Positions 8,337 through 17,097 of a DNA stretch of 64,000 nucleotides are shown piece after piece. A program made the translations under genes and the position numbers. The notes below the pieces were generated by a model, which was not told where the DNA came from, did no database searches, and saw nothing but the letters and a program-made list of their open reading frames with translations. Numbering within the stretch: the first letter of the stretch is position 1; every line of letters begins with the position of its first letter. This DNA comes from Halanaerobium saccharolyticum (GTDB taxonomy: Bacteria > Bacillota > Halanaerobiia > Halanaerobiales > Halanaerobiaceae). The DNA lies in the NCBI RefSeq assembly GCF_003259895.1, contig NZ_QLME01000003.1, positions 62,001 to 126,000 on the forward strand, written 5' to 3'.

Positions 8337-9218
8337 ATGATACAGTGGTATCCCGGCCATATGGCCAAAGCAAAGAGAATTTTGAAGGAAGATTTAAAAT
8401 TAGTCGATATTGTAATTGAGGTTGCTGATGCAAGAGTGCCTTTAAGCAGTCAGAATCCTGATCTTAGAAAATTAATTAATGATCAGACTAAAGTCACTGT
8501 TTTGAATAAAAAGGACCTGGCTGACCCGAAATATAATCAAAAGTGGATTAAATACTTTAAAAATGAGACAGATGAAGATGCAGTGCTGCTTAATTCTCTG
8601 ACAGGTGAAGGTGTGAGTGAATTAAAGAGTATATTAAATAATACTTATGACCGTATTGCTGCTAAACTGGCACAAAAGGGAAGAAACCCCCGCCGGCTGC
8701 GGGCAATGATTATTGGTATCCCAAATGTAGGTAAATCTGCTCTGATTAATCTGCTAGCCGGTTCTAATATAACTACTATTGGAAATAAACCAGGAGTAAC
8801 CAGGGGCAGGCAGTGGGTTAATGTTAGTAAAAAGATAAGGCTGCTTGATACACCAGGTATTTTATGGCCTAAATTTTCGAATGAAGATATGGCCTATAAA
8901 TTAGCATTAACAGGTGCTGTTGATAATGACATTTTTGATTTTGAGCTTGCTGCTTATAAATTAATTCAATTTATTGTAAATATAAATGAAGAAATTTTGT
9001 TAGATACTTATGAGCTTGATTTTTTAGAAGACCATCCCTACGATATTCTTGCTGATATTGGACGCAAAAGAGGCTGTTTAATGACCGGAGGTAAGGTAGA
9101 TCGCAACCGGGCAGCTGGAATAGTAATCAATGATTTTCGTGATGGTAAGCTGGGTGAACTAACTCTGGAAAAACCTGCTGAGGCAGCTGAACAAAAGGTG
9201 GAATCGGAAAATGAATAA
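8337..9218 (+). CDS. rbgA: Ribosome biogenesis GTPase RbgA (YlqF)
   Basis: The 293-residue protein begins IQWYPGHMAKAKR, the RbgA signature. Its GTPase motifs are circularly permuted: G4 NKKDL (around 60), then the P-loop GIPNVGKSALINLLAG (around 127-142), then G3 DTPGILWPKF (around 173). RbgA drives late 50S assembly steps in Firmicutes. The C-terminal helical domain is present. The last codons overlap the rnhB ATG. Confidence 0.97.
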   Translation: MIQWYPGHMAKAKRILKEDLKLVDIVIEVADARVPLSSQNPDLRKLINDQTKVTVLNKKDLADPKYNQKWIKYFKNETDEDAVLLNSLTGEGVSELKSILNNTYDRIAAKLAQKGRNPRRLRAMIIGIPNVGKSALINLLAGSNITTIGNKPGVTRGRQWVNVSKKIRLLDTPGILWPKFSNEDMAYKLALTGAVDNDIFDFELAAYKLIQFIVNINEEILLDTYELDFLEDHPYDILADIGRKRGCLMTGGKVDRNRAAGIVINDFRDGKLGELTLEKPAEAAEQKVESENE

Positions 9219-10026
9219 ACTTGAAAATCTAAATTTACCGGAGTTTTCTCAACTAACAATTAAAGAAGTTAAATCATTTGCTGCTGAGCTTGAAATAAAT
9301 AAACAGCTGCCGGAGATAATTGAAATCTTAAAACAGGATTCCCGTAAAGGGATTCAAAAAATTGCAGCCAGCTTGGAACGAAAAATTGCTAAAAAGGAAG
9401 CTGTGCAAGAGAAGTGGAACAAAATGAATAAAATTGAAGCTGAACTGCAGACAAAAGGTTATCAGATGATAGTTGGACTGGATGAAGCAGGTAGAGGACC
9501 TCTTGCTGGACCAGTAGTAGCTGCTGCTGTTGTACTTGATTCTGAATCAAAAATTTTTGGTCTGGATGATTCAAAAAAACTATCCCGGGAGAAAAGAGAA
9601 GAGTTATTTTCTCAAATTAGAGAAAAGGCCAGGGTAGGTATTGGACAGGCTACCAGCAGTGAAATAGATAAATATAATATCCGGGAAGCTACCTTTGTGG
9701 CTATGAAAAGGGCTGTTAAAGATCTGCTGCCTGAATTAGAAAATAATCCAGATATTCTACTGGTTGATGGTAATGCAGTTATTCCGGATCTAACTGTGGA
9801 ACAACATACAATAGTTAATGGTGATGCAAAGGTTAATGCTATTGCAGCAGCCTCTATAATTGCGAAAGTAACAAGGGATAATATTATTTTTGAATATGCT
9901 GAAAAATTTCCACAGTATAATTTTAAGTCTAATAAAGGATATGGAACTGCAGAACATATAGCAGCTCTAGAAAAACATGGTTCTTCTCCAATTCACCGCA
10001 AATCATTTGGTAGAGTTCCAGAATAA
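9211..10026 (+). CDS. rnhB: Ribonuclease HII
   Basis: At 271 residues this RNase HII has the N-terminal extension (about 85 residues) seen in Bacillus-type enzymes. The catalytic core starts with GLDEAGRGPLAGPVV (around 89-103), carrying the Asp-Glu pair; further acidic residues lie in LLVDGNAVIP (around 185) and in the segment after AIAAASIIAKVTRD. It removes ribonucleotides and RNA primers from DNA. The ATG overlaps the stop of rbgA, the usual partner upstream. Confidence 0.97.
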   Translation: MNKLENLNLPEFSQLTIKEVKSFAAELEINKQLPEIIEILKQDSRKGIQKIAASLERKIAKKEAVQEKWNKMNKIEAELQTKGYQMIVGLDEAGRGPLAGPVVAAAVVLDSESKIFGLDDSKKLSREKREELFSQIREKARVGIGQATSSEIDKYNIREATFVAMKRAVKDLLPELENNPDILLVDGNAVIPDLTVEQHTIVNGDAKVNAIAAASIIAKVTRDNIIFEYAEKFPQYNFKSNKGYGTAEHIAALEKHGSSPIHRKSFGRVPE

Positions 10027-10127
10027 CTTTAGACTTTCTGGAATAATAAAAATCAAATCACTTTATTAAATAATTTTGCTTATTAAATATTTATATCTTA
10101 ATGTTTTTAAAGAAAGGAGATAAAAAA

Positions 10128-10574
10128 ATGGATACAAAAAAATTAGCCAGAGGAGCCGCAATTACTGCCTTATATGTTGTTATTACATATTTTTTGGCTC
10201 CTGTAAGTTTTGGGCCAATCCAGTTTAGAGCTGCCGAAGCTCTAACAGTTCTTCCCATATTATTTCCAGAAGCCATACCAGCATTATTTTTAGGTGTACT
10301 GCTGGCCAATATTATAGGAGGCCTTGGTTTAGTTGATATTGTTGGTGGCAGTCTTGTTACGCTCCTGGCTGCCTATGTGACATATAAAAATAGGGACAAT
10401 GTTTTTGCTTATTTAAGTCCAATTTTATTTAATGCTTTTCTAATCAGTATTTATCTGCATATTTTATTTGATCTTCCTTACTGGCTAAATGTTATTCAAA
10501 TTGGACTAAGTGAAGCAGCAGTTGTTTTAATCCTGGGTGTACCCTTAATTAAATATCTAAAGAAGCATTTCTGA
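10128..10574 (+). CDS. queT: QueT-family transporter (probable queuosine precursor uptake)
   Basis: The 148-residue protein has about five membrane segments and matches the QueT family of ECF-type substrate-binding subunits: KKLARGAAITALYVVITY, GPIQFRAAEALTVLP, and ANIIGGLGLVDIVGGSL. I place the start at the ATG at 10128, preceded seven bases upstream by aaaggaga. The gene runs toward comM and the two coding ends overlap by 18 bp on opposite strands. No preQ1 riboswitch was recognised ahead of it, so the substrate rests on family membership alone. Confidence 0.85.
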   Translation: MDTKKLARGAAITALYVVITYFLAPVSFGPIQFRAAEALTVLPILFPEAIPALFLGVLLANIIGGLGLVDIVGGSLVTLLAAYVTYKNRDNVFAYLSPILFNAFLISIYLHILFDLPYWLNVIQIGLSEAAVVLILGVPLIKYLKKHF

Positions 10575-12083
10575 TTTTTCTGCATACCAGCGAAAGTCTA
10601 CTGCTTCTATTAAATCAGATTCTTTAATCTGAGGATTGCTATTTAGATCAGCAATTGTTCGAGCTACCCGCATCAGTCTAATATAGCCTCTGACACTTAG
10701 TTTGAGACGTTGATAGGCCTGACTTAAGATTTTATCACAGCTGCTATTTAGCTGACAGTATTTTTCTATATCTTTTAACTGGAGCTCAGAATTATTTTTG
10801 ATTTCAGTATTTTGATATCTTTCAGCCTGCATTTTGCGGGCTTTTTTTATTTGTTGATTATAGTTGATATTATCAGCTTCAGATTCTTTTAATAATATTT
10901 CATCTTTTTTTAAGGGTAAAACTTCAATTTGTAGATCAATTCTATCTTTTAAGGGACCAGAAAGTTTTTGCTGATACCGAACAATATCTCGCTCCGAACA
11001 CTTGCATTTCCTATTTTTAACTCCTGCAAAACCGCAGGGACAGGGATTCATTGCAGCCAGAAATTGAAAATTTGCCGGGAAATAATAACTTCCCTGCTGG
11101 CGAACAATTTTAATTTTCTTTTTTTCCAGTGGTTCTCTTAGATTTGCCAGCACACTATTTTTAAATTCGGGTAGCTCATCTAAAAAGAGGACACCATTAT
11201 GAGCCAGAGAAATTTCTCCAGGCACAGGTATGTGACCTCCTCCAATTAAAGCAGCAGAAGTGATTGAATGATGAGGAGCCACAAAAGGACGATATCTCTT
11301 CTTAAGATTAAGTTCTTCCAAATTATTATTGATACTGTAAATTGAGGCTGTCTCAAGCAATTCTTTCCTATTCAGAGGTGCCAGCAGTTTAACTATAGAT
11401 TCTGCCAGTACTGTTTTGCCACAACCTGGAGGTCCAATCAATAGTAAATTGTGGCCGCCAGCTGCAGCAGTTATTATTGCCTTTTTTGCATTTTTTTGAC
11501 CTTTAATTTCGCTAATGTCTGGATAATTTAAAACTGATTTTTCATTTGAATTTAAATTTTTATTAACTTCTGCAGCACTATTTTCTAAATTATCAAGCTC
11601 TCTTAAATGGTTTATTAAATAAGGATTTAAATTTTTTACTAATAAGGATTCTTCTTGATTAGCAGCAGGAATTATGGCTTCCAGATAATTATTTTCTCCA
11701 GCTGCCAGCAGCATTGAGAGTACTCCCTTAACATGATTGAGATTGCCATTTAAATTTAATTCTCCTGCAAAAATTTTTTTGTTTTTATTCTTAATTTTTA
11801 TTTGTCCGGAACATTCCAGTAGTACAGCTGCAATCGCAAAATCAAAATGAGAACCATATTTATTAATATTACCAGGAGCAAGATTTACAGTTATCTTTTT
11901 AACAGGCCATTCAAATCCGGAATTTATTATAGCTGAGCGAACTCTTTTTGCTGATTCTCGAACAGTTTTTCCGGCAAGTCCAACAATATTAAAACCTGGT
12001 AAACCTCTAGAAATATCTACTTCAACCTTTACCATTTCTGCCTTTACTCCATGAATAACAGCCGAGTACAAATAGGAATACAT
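10557..12083 (-). CDS. comM: YifB/ComM family Mg-chelatase-like AAA ATPase
   Basis: The 508-residue protein has the N-terminal Lon-protease-like domain of this family (VEVDISRGLPGFNIVGLAG near 20-40), a central AAA+ module with Walker A GPPGCGKT (around 216) and the FLDELPEF Walker B region, the cysteine motif NPCPCGFAG, and the C-terminal Mg_chelatase_C helix bundle. Proteobacterial ComM is a hexameric helicase that helps integrate transformed DNA; Firmicutes members are less studied. It is followed by yraN in the minus-strand direction of its operon, with a clean aaggaga ribosome site. Confidence 0.93.
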   Translation of the reverse strand: MYSYLYSAVIHGVKAEMVKVEVDISRGLPGFNIVGLAGKTVRESAKRVRSAIINSGFEWPVKKITVNLAPGNINKYGSHFDFAIAAVLLECSGQIKIKNKNKKIFAGELNLNGNLNHVKGVLSMLLAAGENNYLEAIIPAANQEESLLVKNLNPYLINHLRELDNLENSAAEVNKNLNSNEKSVLNYPDISEIKGQKNAKKAIITAAAGGHNLLLIGPPGCGKTVLAESIVKLLAPLNRKELLETASIYSINNNLEELNLKKRYRPFVAPHHSITSAALIGGGHIPVPGEISLAHNGVLFLDELPEFKNSVLANLREPLEKKKIKIVRQQGSYYFPANFQFLAAMNPCPCGFAGVKNRKCKCSERDIVRYQQKLSGPLKDRIDLQIEVLPLKKDEILLKESEADNINYNQQIKKARKMQAERYQNTEIKNNSELQLKDIEKYCQLNSSCDKILSQAYQRLKLSVRGYIRLMRVARTIADLNSNPQIKESDLIEAVDFRWYAEKSEMLL

Positions 12084-12143
12084 TTTATTCTCCTTTCAAT
12101 CTTATAATTAGTTATTATCAGATTTAAAATAATCAAATAAAGC

Positions 12144-12509
12144 TTAATTGATAATATTTTTAAAATGCTTAAGCTTATCAATTTTTCTGGCAGCTGGATC
12201 AATTTTTAGAGCGATTAAATCAAAACGAATTGAACTTAGATGGATATTTTTCTCTGCAAAATAGAAGATAGCAGCCCGACGCAGATGATGAATCTGTTTG
12301 TAATAGAGTGAGTGGGCCAGTTCGATATAATTTACGGAACTTCTACTTTTTACTTCAATAAAGATAGTATAATCATTTTTAGCGGCAATGATATCTATTT
12401 CTCCAAATTTATTTCTATAATTTCGTTCTACAATATAATAACCTTCTTTCTTTAGATATTTTACTGCGATTTCTTCCCCGATTTCCCCAATTTTATTGTG
12501 TAGCGCCAT
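12144..12509 (-). CDS. yraN: YraN (UPF0102) family endonuclease-like protein
   Basis: This 121-residue protein has the PD-(D/E)xK nuclease core of the YraN family: IGEEIAVKYLKKEGY, RNKFGEIDIIA (Asp of the motif), and IFIEVKSRS (Glu-x-Lys). It is encoded upstream of comM on the minus strand with a strong aaaaaggagg site. The biological role is unclear; members usually lie near rnhB and comM-type genes, as here. Confidence 0.92.
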   Translation of the reverse strand: MALHNKIGEIGEEIAVKYLKKEGYYIVERNYRNKFGEIDIIAAKNDYTIFIEVKSRSSVNYIELAHSLYYKQIHHLRRAAIFYFAEKNIHLSSIRFDLIALKIDPAARKIDKLKHFKNIIN

Positions 12510-12749
12510 TAAAATACCTCCTTTTTAGAATATATTATATAATTATGTAAATAAATAGAAACTCCTGCATATTTATAATATTTTATTCAGAAATTTATAA
12601 TTAATCTTTTAGTGTGTGATTTAGCTATTTTATCAGATGAAATTAAAAATATGCAAAAGAAAATTATTTTTGTTTAAAACAAATAAAATAGAGGATTTTA
12701 AACAAATTTCACGAAATTAAATATTAGAAAAGAAAATAATGTTCTCTTT
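12510..12749. other. AT-rich spacer between yraN and the B12 riboswitch
   Basis: This divergent intergenic stretch must hold the promoters of yraN-comM (leftward) and of the riboswitch transcript (rightward). I could not single out convincing -35/-10 pairs in the AT-rich sequence. A near-palindrome TTTGTTTAAAACAAA lies near 12669-12683. Confidence 0.45.
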
Positions 12750-12906
12750 TTAGGTGCTTCTATTTATTAGAAGATAATAGGGAATCAGGTGAAATTCCTG
12801 AACGGGTCCGCCACTGTTAATTAGTAGGCCGATTAATACCACTCACTCATCAATGGTGCTGGGGAAGGTAAATCGGTAAAGCTGTAAAGTCAGGAGACCT
12901 GCCTAA
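12750..12906 (+). ncRNA. Cobalamin (AdoCbl-type) riboswitch
   Basis: The RNA shows the conserved blocks in order: the P3/core block agggaatcaggtgaaattcc (12779-12798), the ACGGGTCCGCCACTGT core (12801-12816), a peripheral arm, and the B12 box agtcaggagacctgcc (12888-12903). It lies about 150 bp ahead of the TonB-dependent receptor gene and is followed by an intrinsic terminator at 12963-12993, so ligand binding should favour early termination. Its presence identifies the downstream receptor as corrinoid-related. Confidence 0.96.
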
Positions 12907-12962
12907 AAAGATGACAGCCATCTTCGAGACAGGAATGGTTGTGGGCTATTATGCGTCTTTAG

Positions 12963-12993
12963 ACACCCTCAATTGATACCTGGGTGTTTTTTT
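12963..12993 (+). terminator. Terminator of the riboswitch expression platform
   Basis: ACACCC (12963-12968) pairs with GGGTGT (12982-12987) around a 13-base loop and is followed by a run of T. Being between the B12 aptamer and the receptor gene, it is the likely regulated terminator. Confidence 0.82.
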
Positions 12994-13058
12994 ATATTTT
13001 ATAGCCTTATTTTGTCTTAGGTGGCTGTGAGCAGACAAAACACAAGGAGGAATTTAAA

Positions 13059-14846
13059 ATGTTAAAAAAGGCAGTTTTAGTCATGCTTACAGCGCTTTTG
13101 ATTTCCGCGGTGCCGGTAAGTGCGCAGGTAGAAGTTATGGAATTGGATGAGGTTGTTGTCACAGCGAGCCGTTATGAGGAAAGTATTATGGAGACTCCGG
13201 TAAGTATTGAGCTTATTGATCAGGATGAGATAGAAGAGAGTAATGCTCAGAATGTGGCAGAGTTAATTTCGTCTTTTCCAGGAGTCCAAATTACCAATTA
13301 TGGAGGGCCAGCTGGTAGTAAAACTATAAGTATTAGGGGAAGCGATTCTAATCAAGTATTAATTTTGATAGATGGACAATCCATTAATACCAGAATGATT
13401 GGAGATGTTGACTTAAGTCAAATTTTGCTTTCTAATGTAAAAAAAGTTGAGGTTTTAAAAGGCCCAGCTTCTGCAGTTTATGGTGCAAATGCTTTAGGTG
13501 GTGTAGTTAATATTATAACTAAAAAAGCTTCTGACATGGAAGGATTAAATTTAGAGTTTGGAATAGGATCTTTTAATACTTATAAAACAGCACTTAATTA
13601 TGGTATTATACTTGATAATTTGGATATAATGATAACTGCAGAAACAGTAAATTCGGATGGTTTTAGAGATAATCCTGATAATAGTGGTTTAGATCAATAC
13701 AATATTTCTACAAAAATAAATTATAATCTAAATCAATATAATGAATTTATTTTTGATATAATCTCTAATAATTCTGATAAAGAAATTCCGGGCTCAATAA
13801 ATATGCAATCTCCAAATGCAAATCAAGAAGATGAAATGAAAAATTATAGATTAACTTATAAAAGAAATAAGGAAAATTATGATCTTAAAACTTCTATTTA
13901 TTATAATGATCAGGAAACTAATTATAAAAATCCTGATTTTTATGTTGATAATACTCATTTAAAAGAAAAAATTGGTTTTGAATTAAATAATACTTTATAT
14001 TATGATAATAACACCTTGACTTATGGCCTTGAAGTTAATAATGATGAATTAGATAGTTCACAGCTGCCCGAAATTTATGAGGCAACTAATAAAGCTATCT
14101 TTTTAGAAAATAGTTATACTGGATTTAATGATCTAAAAATAAATACTGGAATTAGGTATGATAATAATGAAGATTATGGTTCAGAAACTAATCCAAGAAT
14201 AAGCTTGTTATATAGTGTAAATAATAATAATCTATTTGTTTCATATGGAGAAGCTTATCGAGCTCCAACTTTTGATGAATTGTATTGGGATGAATTATGG
14301 TTAGAGGGTAACCCAGATTTAGTACCTGAAAAATCTAAGAATTATGAAATAGGTATTAAAAGTGAGCTAAGTAATAGTAAAATGGAAGCTGTATTATTTA
14401 AAAGTAAACTAGAAAATGAAATTGTTGGTTATCCAAATCCTGTTTACAAAAATATTAAGAAAACAGAAACAGATGGATTAGAATTTAATTTAAGTAATAA
14501 TATAACTGATAATTTAATTTTAGGTTATAGTCATACTTATCTGGATAGTAGAAATGTTAAAACTAACGAATTATTAAAAGATCAATATTATAATGATCTT
14601 TCTTTAAGTTATAAACCAGAAAACTATAAATTAATATTTAATGTGAGTCATGTTGGAGGAAGAATTGATGATTTAGAAAATTACACAGTTTGTAATTTAA
14701 ATTTTATCAAAAATATAAAAATGATAAAAAGAGATTATAAAATTAAATTAACTGTTAATAATTTATTTGACCAGGATTATCAGGTTGTTGAAAATTACCC
14801 AATGCCCGGCCGTAACTTTATGCTCAATTTAATTACCAAATTTTAA
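13059..14846 (+). CDS. btuB: TonB-dependent outer-membrane receptor (BtuB-like)
   Basis: The 595-residue protein begins with a signal peptide (residues 1-22, ending VSAQ), then a TonB box DEVVVTASR (around 29-37). The plug domain follows, with SFPGVQI, ISIRGSDSNQVLILIDG and the SAVYGANALGGVVNIIT motif (around 135-155). An Asn/Tyr-rich beta-barrel takes up the rest and ends in Phe (LNLITKF), as outer-membrane barrels do. The riboswitch upstream and tonB-exbB-exbD downstream support cobalamin or corrinoid uptake across an outer membrane. The first ~200 bp are noticeably richer in G+C than the barrel part. Confidence 0.93.
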   Translation: MLKKAVLVMLTALLISAVPVSAQVEVMELDEVVVTASRYEESIMETPVSIELIDQDEIEESNAQNVAELISSFPGVQITNYGGPAGSKTISIRGSDSNQVLILIDGQSINTRMIGDVDLSQILLSNVKKVEVLKGPASAVYGANALGGVVNIITKKASDMEGLNLEFGIGSFNTYKTALNYGIILDNLDIMITAETVNSDGFRDNPDNSGLDQYNISTKINYNLNQYNEFIFDIISNNSDKEIPGSINMQSPNANQEDEMKNYRLTYKRNKENYDLKTSIYYNDQETNYKNPDFYVDNTHLKEKIGFELNNTLYYDNNTLTYGLEVNNDELDSSQLPEIYEATNKAIFLENSYTGFNDLKINTGIRYDNNEDYGSETNPRISLLYSVNNNNLFVSYGEAYRAPTFDELYWDELWLEGNPDLVPEKSKNYEIGIKSELSNSKMEAVLFKSKLENEIVGYPNPVYKNIKKTETDGLEFNLSNNITDNLILGYSHTYLDSRNVKTNELLKDQYYNDLSLSYKPENYKLIFNVSHVGGRIDDLENYTVCNLNFIKNIKMIKRDYKIKLTVNNLFDQDYQVVENYPMPGRNFMLNLITKF

Positions 14847-14871
14847 ATAAAAACCAAAAGAAGGGATGATA

Positions 14872-15942
14872 ATGAAGCAAAAAAAAATAATATATTTTAC
14901 AGCTTTTCTCTTATCATTATCCTTTATCTTTTTGCTGGAAGCTAGTTCTTTAAAACTTTTGACAGAAAATATAAAACCTCTCAGAAAGGAAGAAGTTAAA
15001 ATAGAACTATTATCTATTTCTAAAAAATTATCAGAAGAGAATGATCAACCTAAAACAGTAGTAAAAACACAAAGACCTCAAGAAAAGCAGAAAGAGGATA
15101 AATTGAAAAAGAAAAATGAAATTAATAAGGAAGTAGATAATAATATTTTAGAAAAAGAGATGGAAGCGATTACACCAGCAAAAAATCAAACTAATGAGAA
15201 AGTAAAATCTGAGAAAAGAATAATTCAAGCGGAAAATCGAGTTGAAGTTGAGAATAATAAAATAGAAGATGATAAAGATCAAAAAAAAATTGATACAGAA
15301 GAAATGAAAGAATTGAAAAAAGATCAGAATAAGGCACCATCCTGGTTAAAAAATACAGAATCTGAAAAGGCAAAAGATAATTCAAAAAGTAAAGTTCAGA
15401 AAACCAGAGATAAAGAAAATAAATTTGATTTAGAAAAATATCTGGCTGGATTGAAAAAAGAAGAGAAAAAAAATAAGAAGTCTCAAATTGAAAACAATCA
15501 GAATTTCGAACAAATAAGTTTAAATGAAAGTACAATCAATAAGACTAAAGAAGATAATAAAAGTATAGAGAGAGCAAAAAGAAATAATAGTAATAATTCT
15601 GAGCCTGAAGAAAATAATCCAAAAATCAAGAAAAATAAAGTATATGACTTAAGAAATAGTGATTTAAGTTCAATTAAAAAACCTGGTATTAAAAATTATT
15701 TAAAGCCAAAATACCCTTCAAATTTAAGAAGAAGAAATATTGAAGGTGAAGTTATAGTTTCCTTAAGAGTAGATGAGGAGGGTCAAGTCCATAATTTAAA
15801 AGTTTATCAGAGTTCCGGTTATAATTCTTTTGATCAATCAGCCCTTAATGCAATTTCTAGCTGGGAATTTAAAGCTGCAGAAAAAGATGGTAATAAGGTT
15901 GAAGTAATAGTTAATCTTCCCATCCGCTTTAAGTTAAACTAA
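14872..15942 (+). CDS. tonB: TonB energy transducer with Lys/Glu-rich linker
   Basis: The protein is 356 residues from the ATG at 14872; an ATG at 14866 overlaps the ribosome site aaggga. It has an N-terminal membrane anchor (IIYFTAFLLSLSFIFLLEA), a long linker of about 230 residues dominated by Lys, Glu, Asn and Asp, and a C-terminal TonB domain from about residue 275. Domain signs are YPSNLRRRNIEGEVIVSL, VDEEGQVHNL, YQSSGYNSFDQSAL and SSWEFKAA. Classical TonB linkers are Pro-rich; this one is not. It passes proton-motive energy from ExbB/ExbD to the receptor encoded upstream. Confidence 0.93.
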   Translation: MKQKKIIYFTAFLLSLSFIFLLEASSLKLLTENIKPLRKEEVKIELLSISKKLSEENDQPKTVVKTQRPQEKQKEDKLKKKNEINKEVDNNILEKEMEAITPAKNQTNEKVKSEKRIIQAENRVEVENNKIEDDKDQKKIDTEEMKELKKDQNKAPSWLKNTESEKAKDNSKSKVQKTRDKENKFDLEKYLAGLKKEEKKNKKSQIENNQNFEQISLNESTINKTKEDNKSIERAKRNNSNNSEPEENNPKIKKNKVYDLRNSDLSSIKKPGIKNYLKPKYPSNLRRRNIEGEVIVSLRVDEEGQVHNLKVYQSSGYNSFDQSALNAISSWEFKAAEKDGNKVEVIVNLPIRFKLN

Positions 15943-15957
15943 ATGGAGGTATAAATT

Positions 15958-16590
15958 ATGATTACAGAATTTATTGACACAGCAGGTATTGTTGCTTATC
16001 CACTTCTTTTAGCAGCATTTTTAATGATTTTTATAGTTATTGAGAGAAGTATTATTTTTCTTTTGAAATATAGAAGAATAAATAAGGATAAATATTTAAA
16101 GGGGATTATTAATTTTGATCCTGCAAATAAGCAGAATAATATTTTAAAAAATGAAAAAGGTATTGCCGCAGATATTTATCACAGTTTGTTAGCAAAAAAC
16201 CCTAAAAGTCGAGAAGAATTTAATTTATATCTGGATGCAGAAGAGGTGGATAAACTACCTGAACTTGAGAAACATTTAGGCTTTCTAAATTTTATTGCTC
16301 AGGTTTCACCAACTTTAGGACTGCTGGGGACAGTCAGCGGTATGATTAAAACTTTTCAGGTTTTAGGTGTAGGAGGTAGTCCGGAACAGATGGCCCTGGG
16401 TATTTCTGAAGCTCTATTTACAACTGCGGCTGGTTTAATAATTTCCCTGCCTGCTGCAGCTTTTTATCATTATTTTTACTCAAAAATAGAAAGACTCCAC
16501 AATCAAATGAATAATTTGAGGCTGGAAAGTGAAAGCAGGCTTTTTAGAGAAGAGATCAAGGAGCTGAAAAATAATGAAATATCAGCTTAA
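15958..16590 (+). CDS. exbB: ExbB/TolQ-family proton channel protein
   Basis: The 210-residue protein has three membrane segments in MotA/TolQ/ExbB arrangement: one N-terminal (IVAYPLLLAAFLMIFIVIE) and two in the C-terminal half. Family motifs are ISPTLGLLGTVSGMI-like (here VSPTLGLLGTVSGMIKTF, around 120-137) and GISEALFTTAAGLIISLPA (around 146-164). With ExbD it forms the proton-driven motor for TonB. The gene overlaps exbD by 17 bp and follows tonB after 15 bp. Confidence 0.95.
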   Translation: MITEFIDTAGIVAYPLLLAAFLMIFIVIERSIIFLLKYRRINKDKYLKGIINFDPANKQNNILKNEKGIAADIYHSLLAKNPKSREEFNLYLDAEEVDKLPELEKHLGFLNFIAQVSPTLGLLGTVSGMIKTFQVLGVGGSPEQMALGISEALFTTAAGLIISLPAAAFYHYFYSKIERLHNQMNNLRLESESRLFREEIKELKNNEISA

Positions 16591-16972
16591 AGAAAAGAAT
16601 TCTACTTTAAATCTGGCCCCAATGATTGATATAGTATTTTTGCTCCTGATTTTCTTTTTGGTATCTTCCACTCTACAGGGTGAGGAAGTCTTATATAATA
16701 TTACAGTTCCTGCCAGCAGCATCGGTCAGAGTTTAACTCAGGGAGAGATAAATATATTTTTGAAACAAAATAATGAAATTTATTTTGATGAAAAAAAATA
16801 TAGCAGTCAGAATATTGATGAGCTTTTTACTGTCATTAACACTGAAAAAAATAAAAAAGTTAAAATTTATTCAGATCGAAAAAGTGACTTTGAATCAGTT
16901 ATATTTTTAATTGAAGAATTTAAAAATCAAGGTTATCAAAATATCTCATTTGCTCTGAGAGAAAAAAATTAA
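16574..16972 (+). CDS. exbD: ExbD/TolR-family protein
   Basis: The 132-residue protein has one N-terminal membrane helix containing the essential aspartate (LAPMIDIVFLLLIFFLVSS, around 14-32) and a C-terminal periplasmic ExbD domain (EINIFLKQNNEIYFDEK, KIYSDRKSDFESVI). It partners ExbB, with which its gene overlaps. It ends the btuB-tonB-exbBD operon. I saw no clear terminator after it. Confidence 0.95.
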   Translation: MKYQLKEKNSTLNLAPMIDIVFLLLIFFLVSSTLQGEEVLYNITVPASSIGQSLTQGEINIFLKQNNEIYFDEKKYSSQNIDELFTVINTEKNKKVKIYSDRKSDFESVIFLIEEFKNQGYQNISFALREKN

Positions 16973-17097
16973 ATATTTATTTCTCAATTATAAAAATAAA
17001 AAAGGATTTTTCCAATCTTATTAGAATTATATATTTAAGAGCTTAATTATTAATCTTAATAAAGGTAATTTAACAAAAGCAAATGGAGGCGATTTTT

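Noticed and set aside
10027-10127. preQ1 riboswitch upstream of the queT-like gene
   Set aside because: The AT-rich leader shows no preQ1-type stem, loop or A-rich tail pattern.
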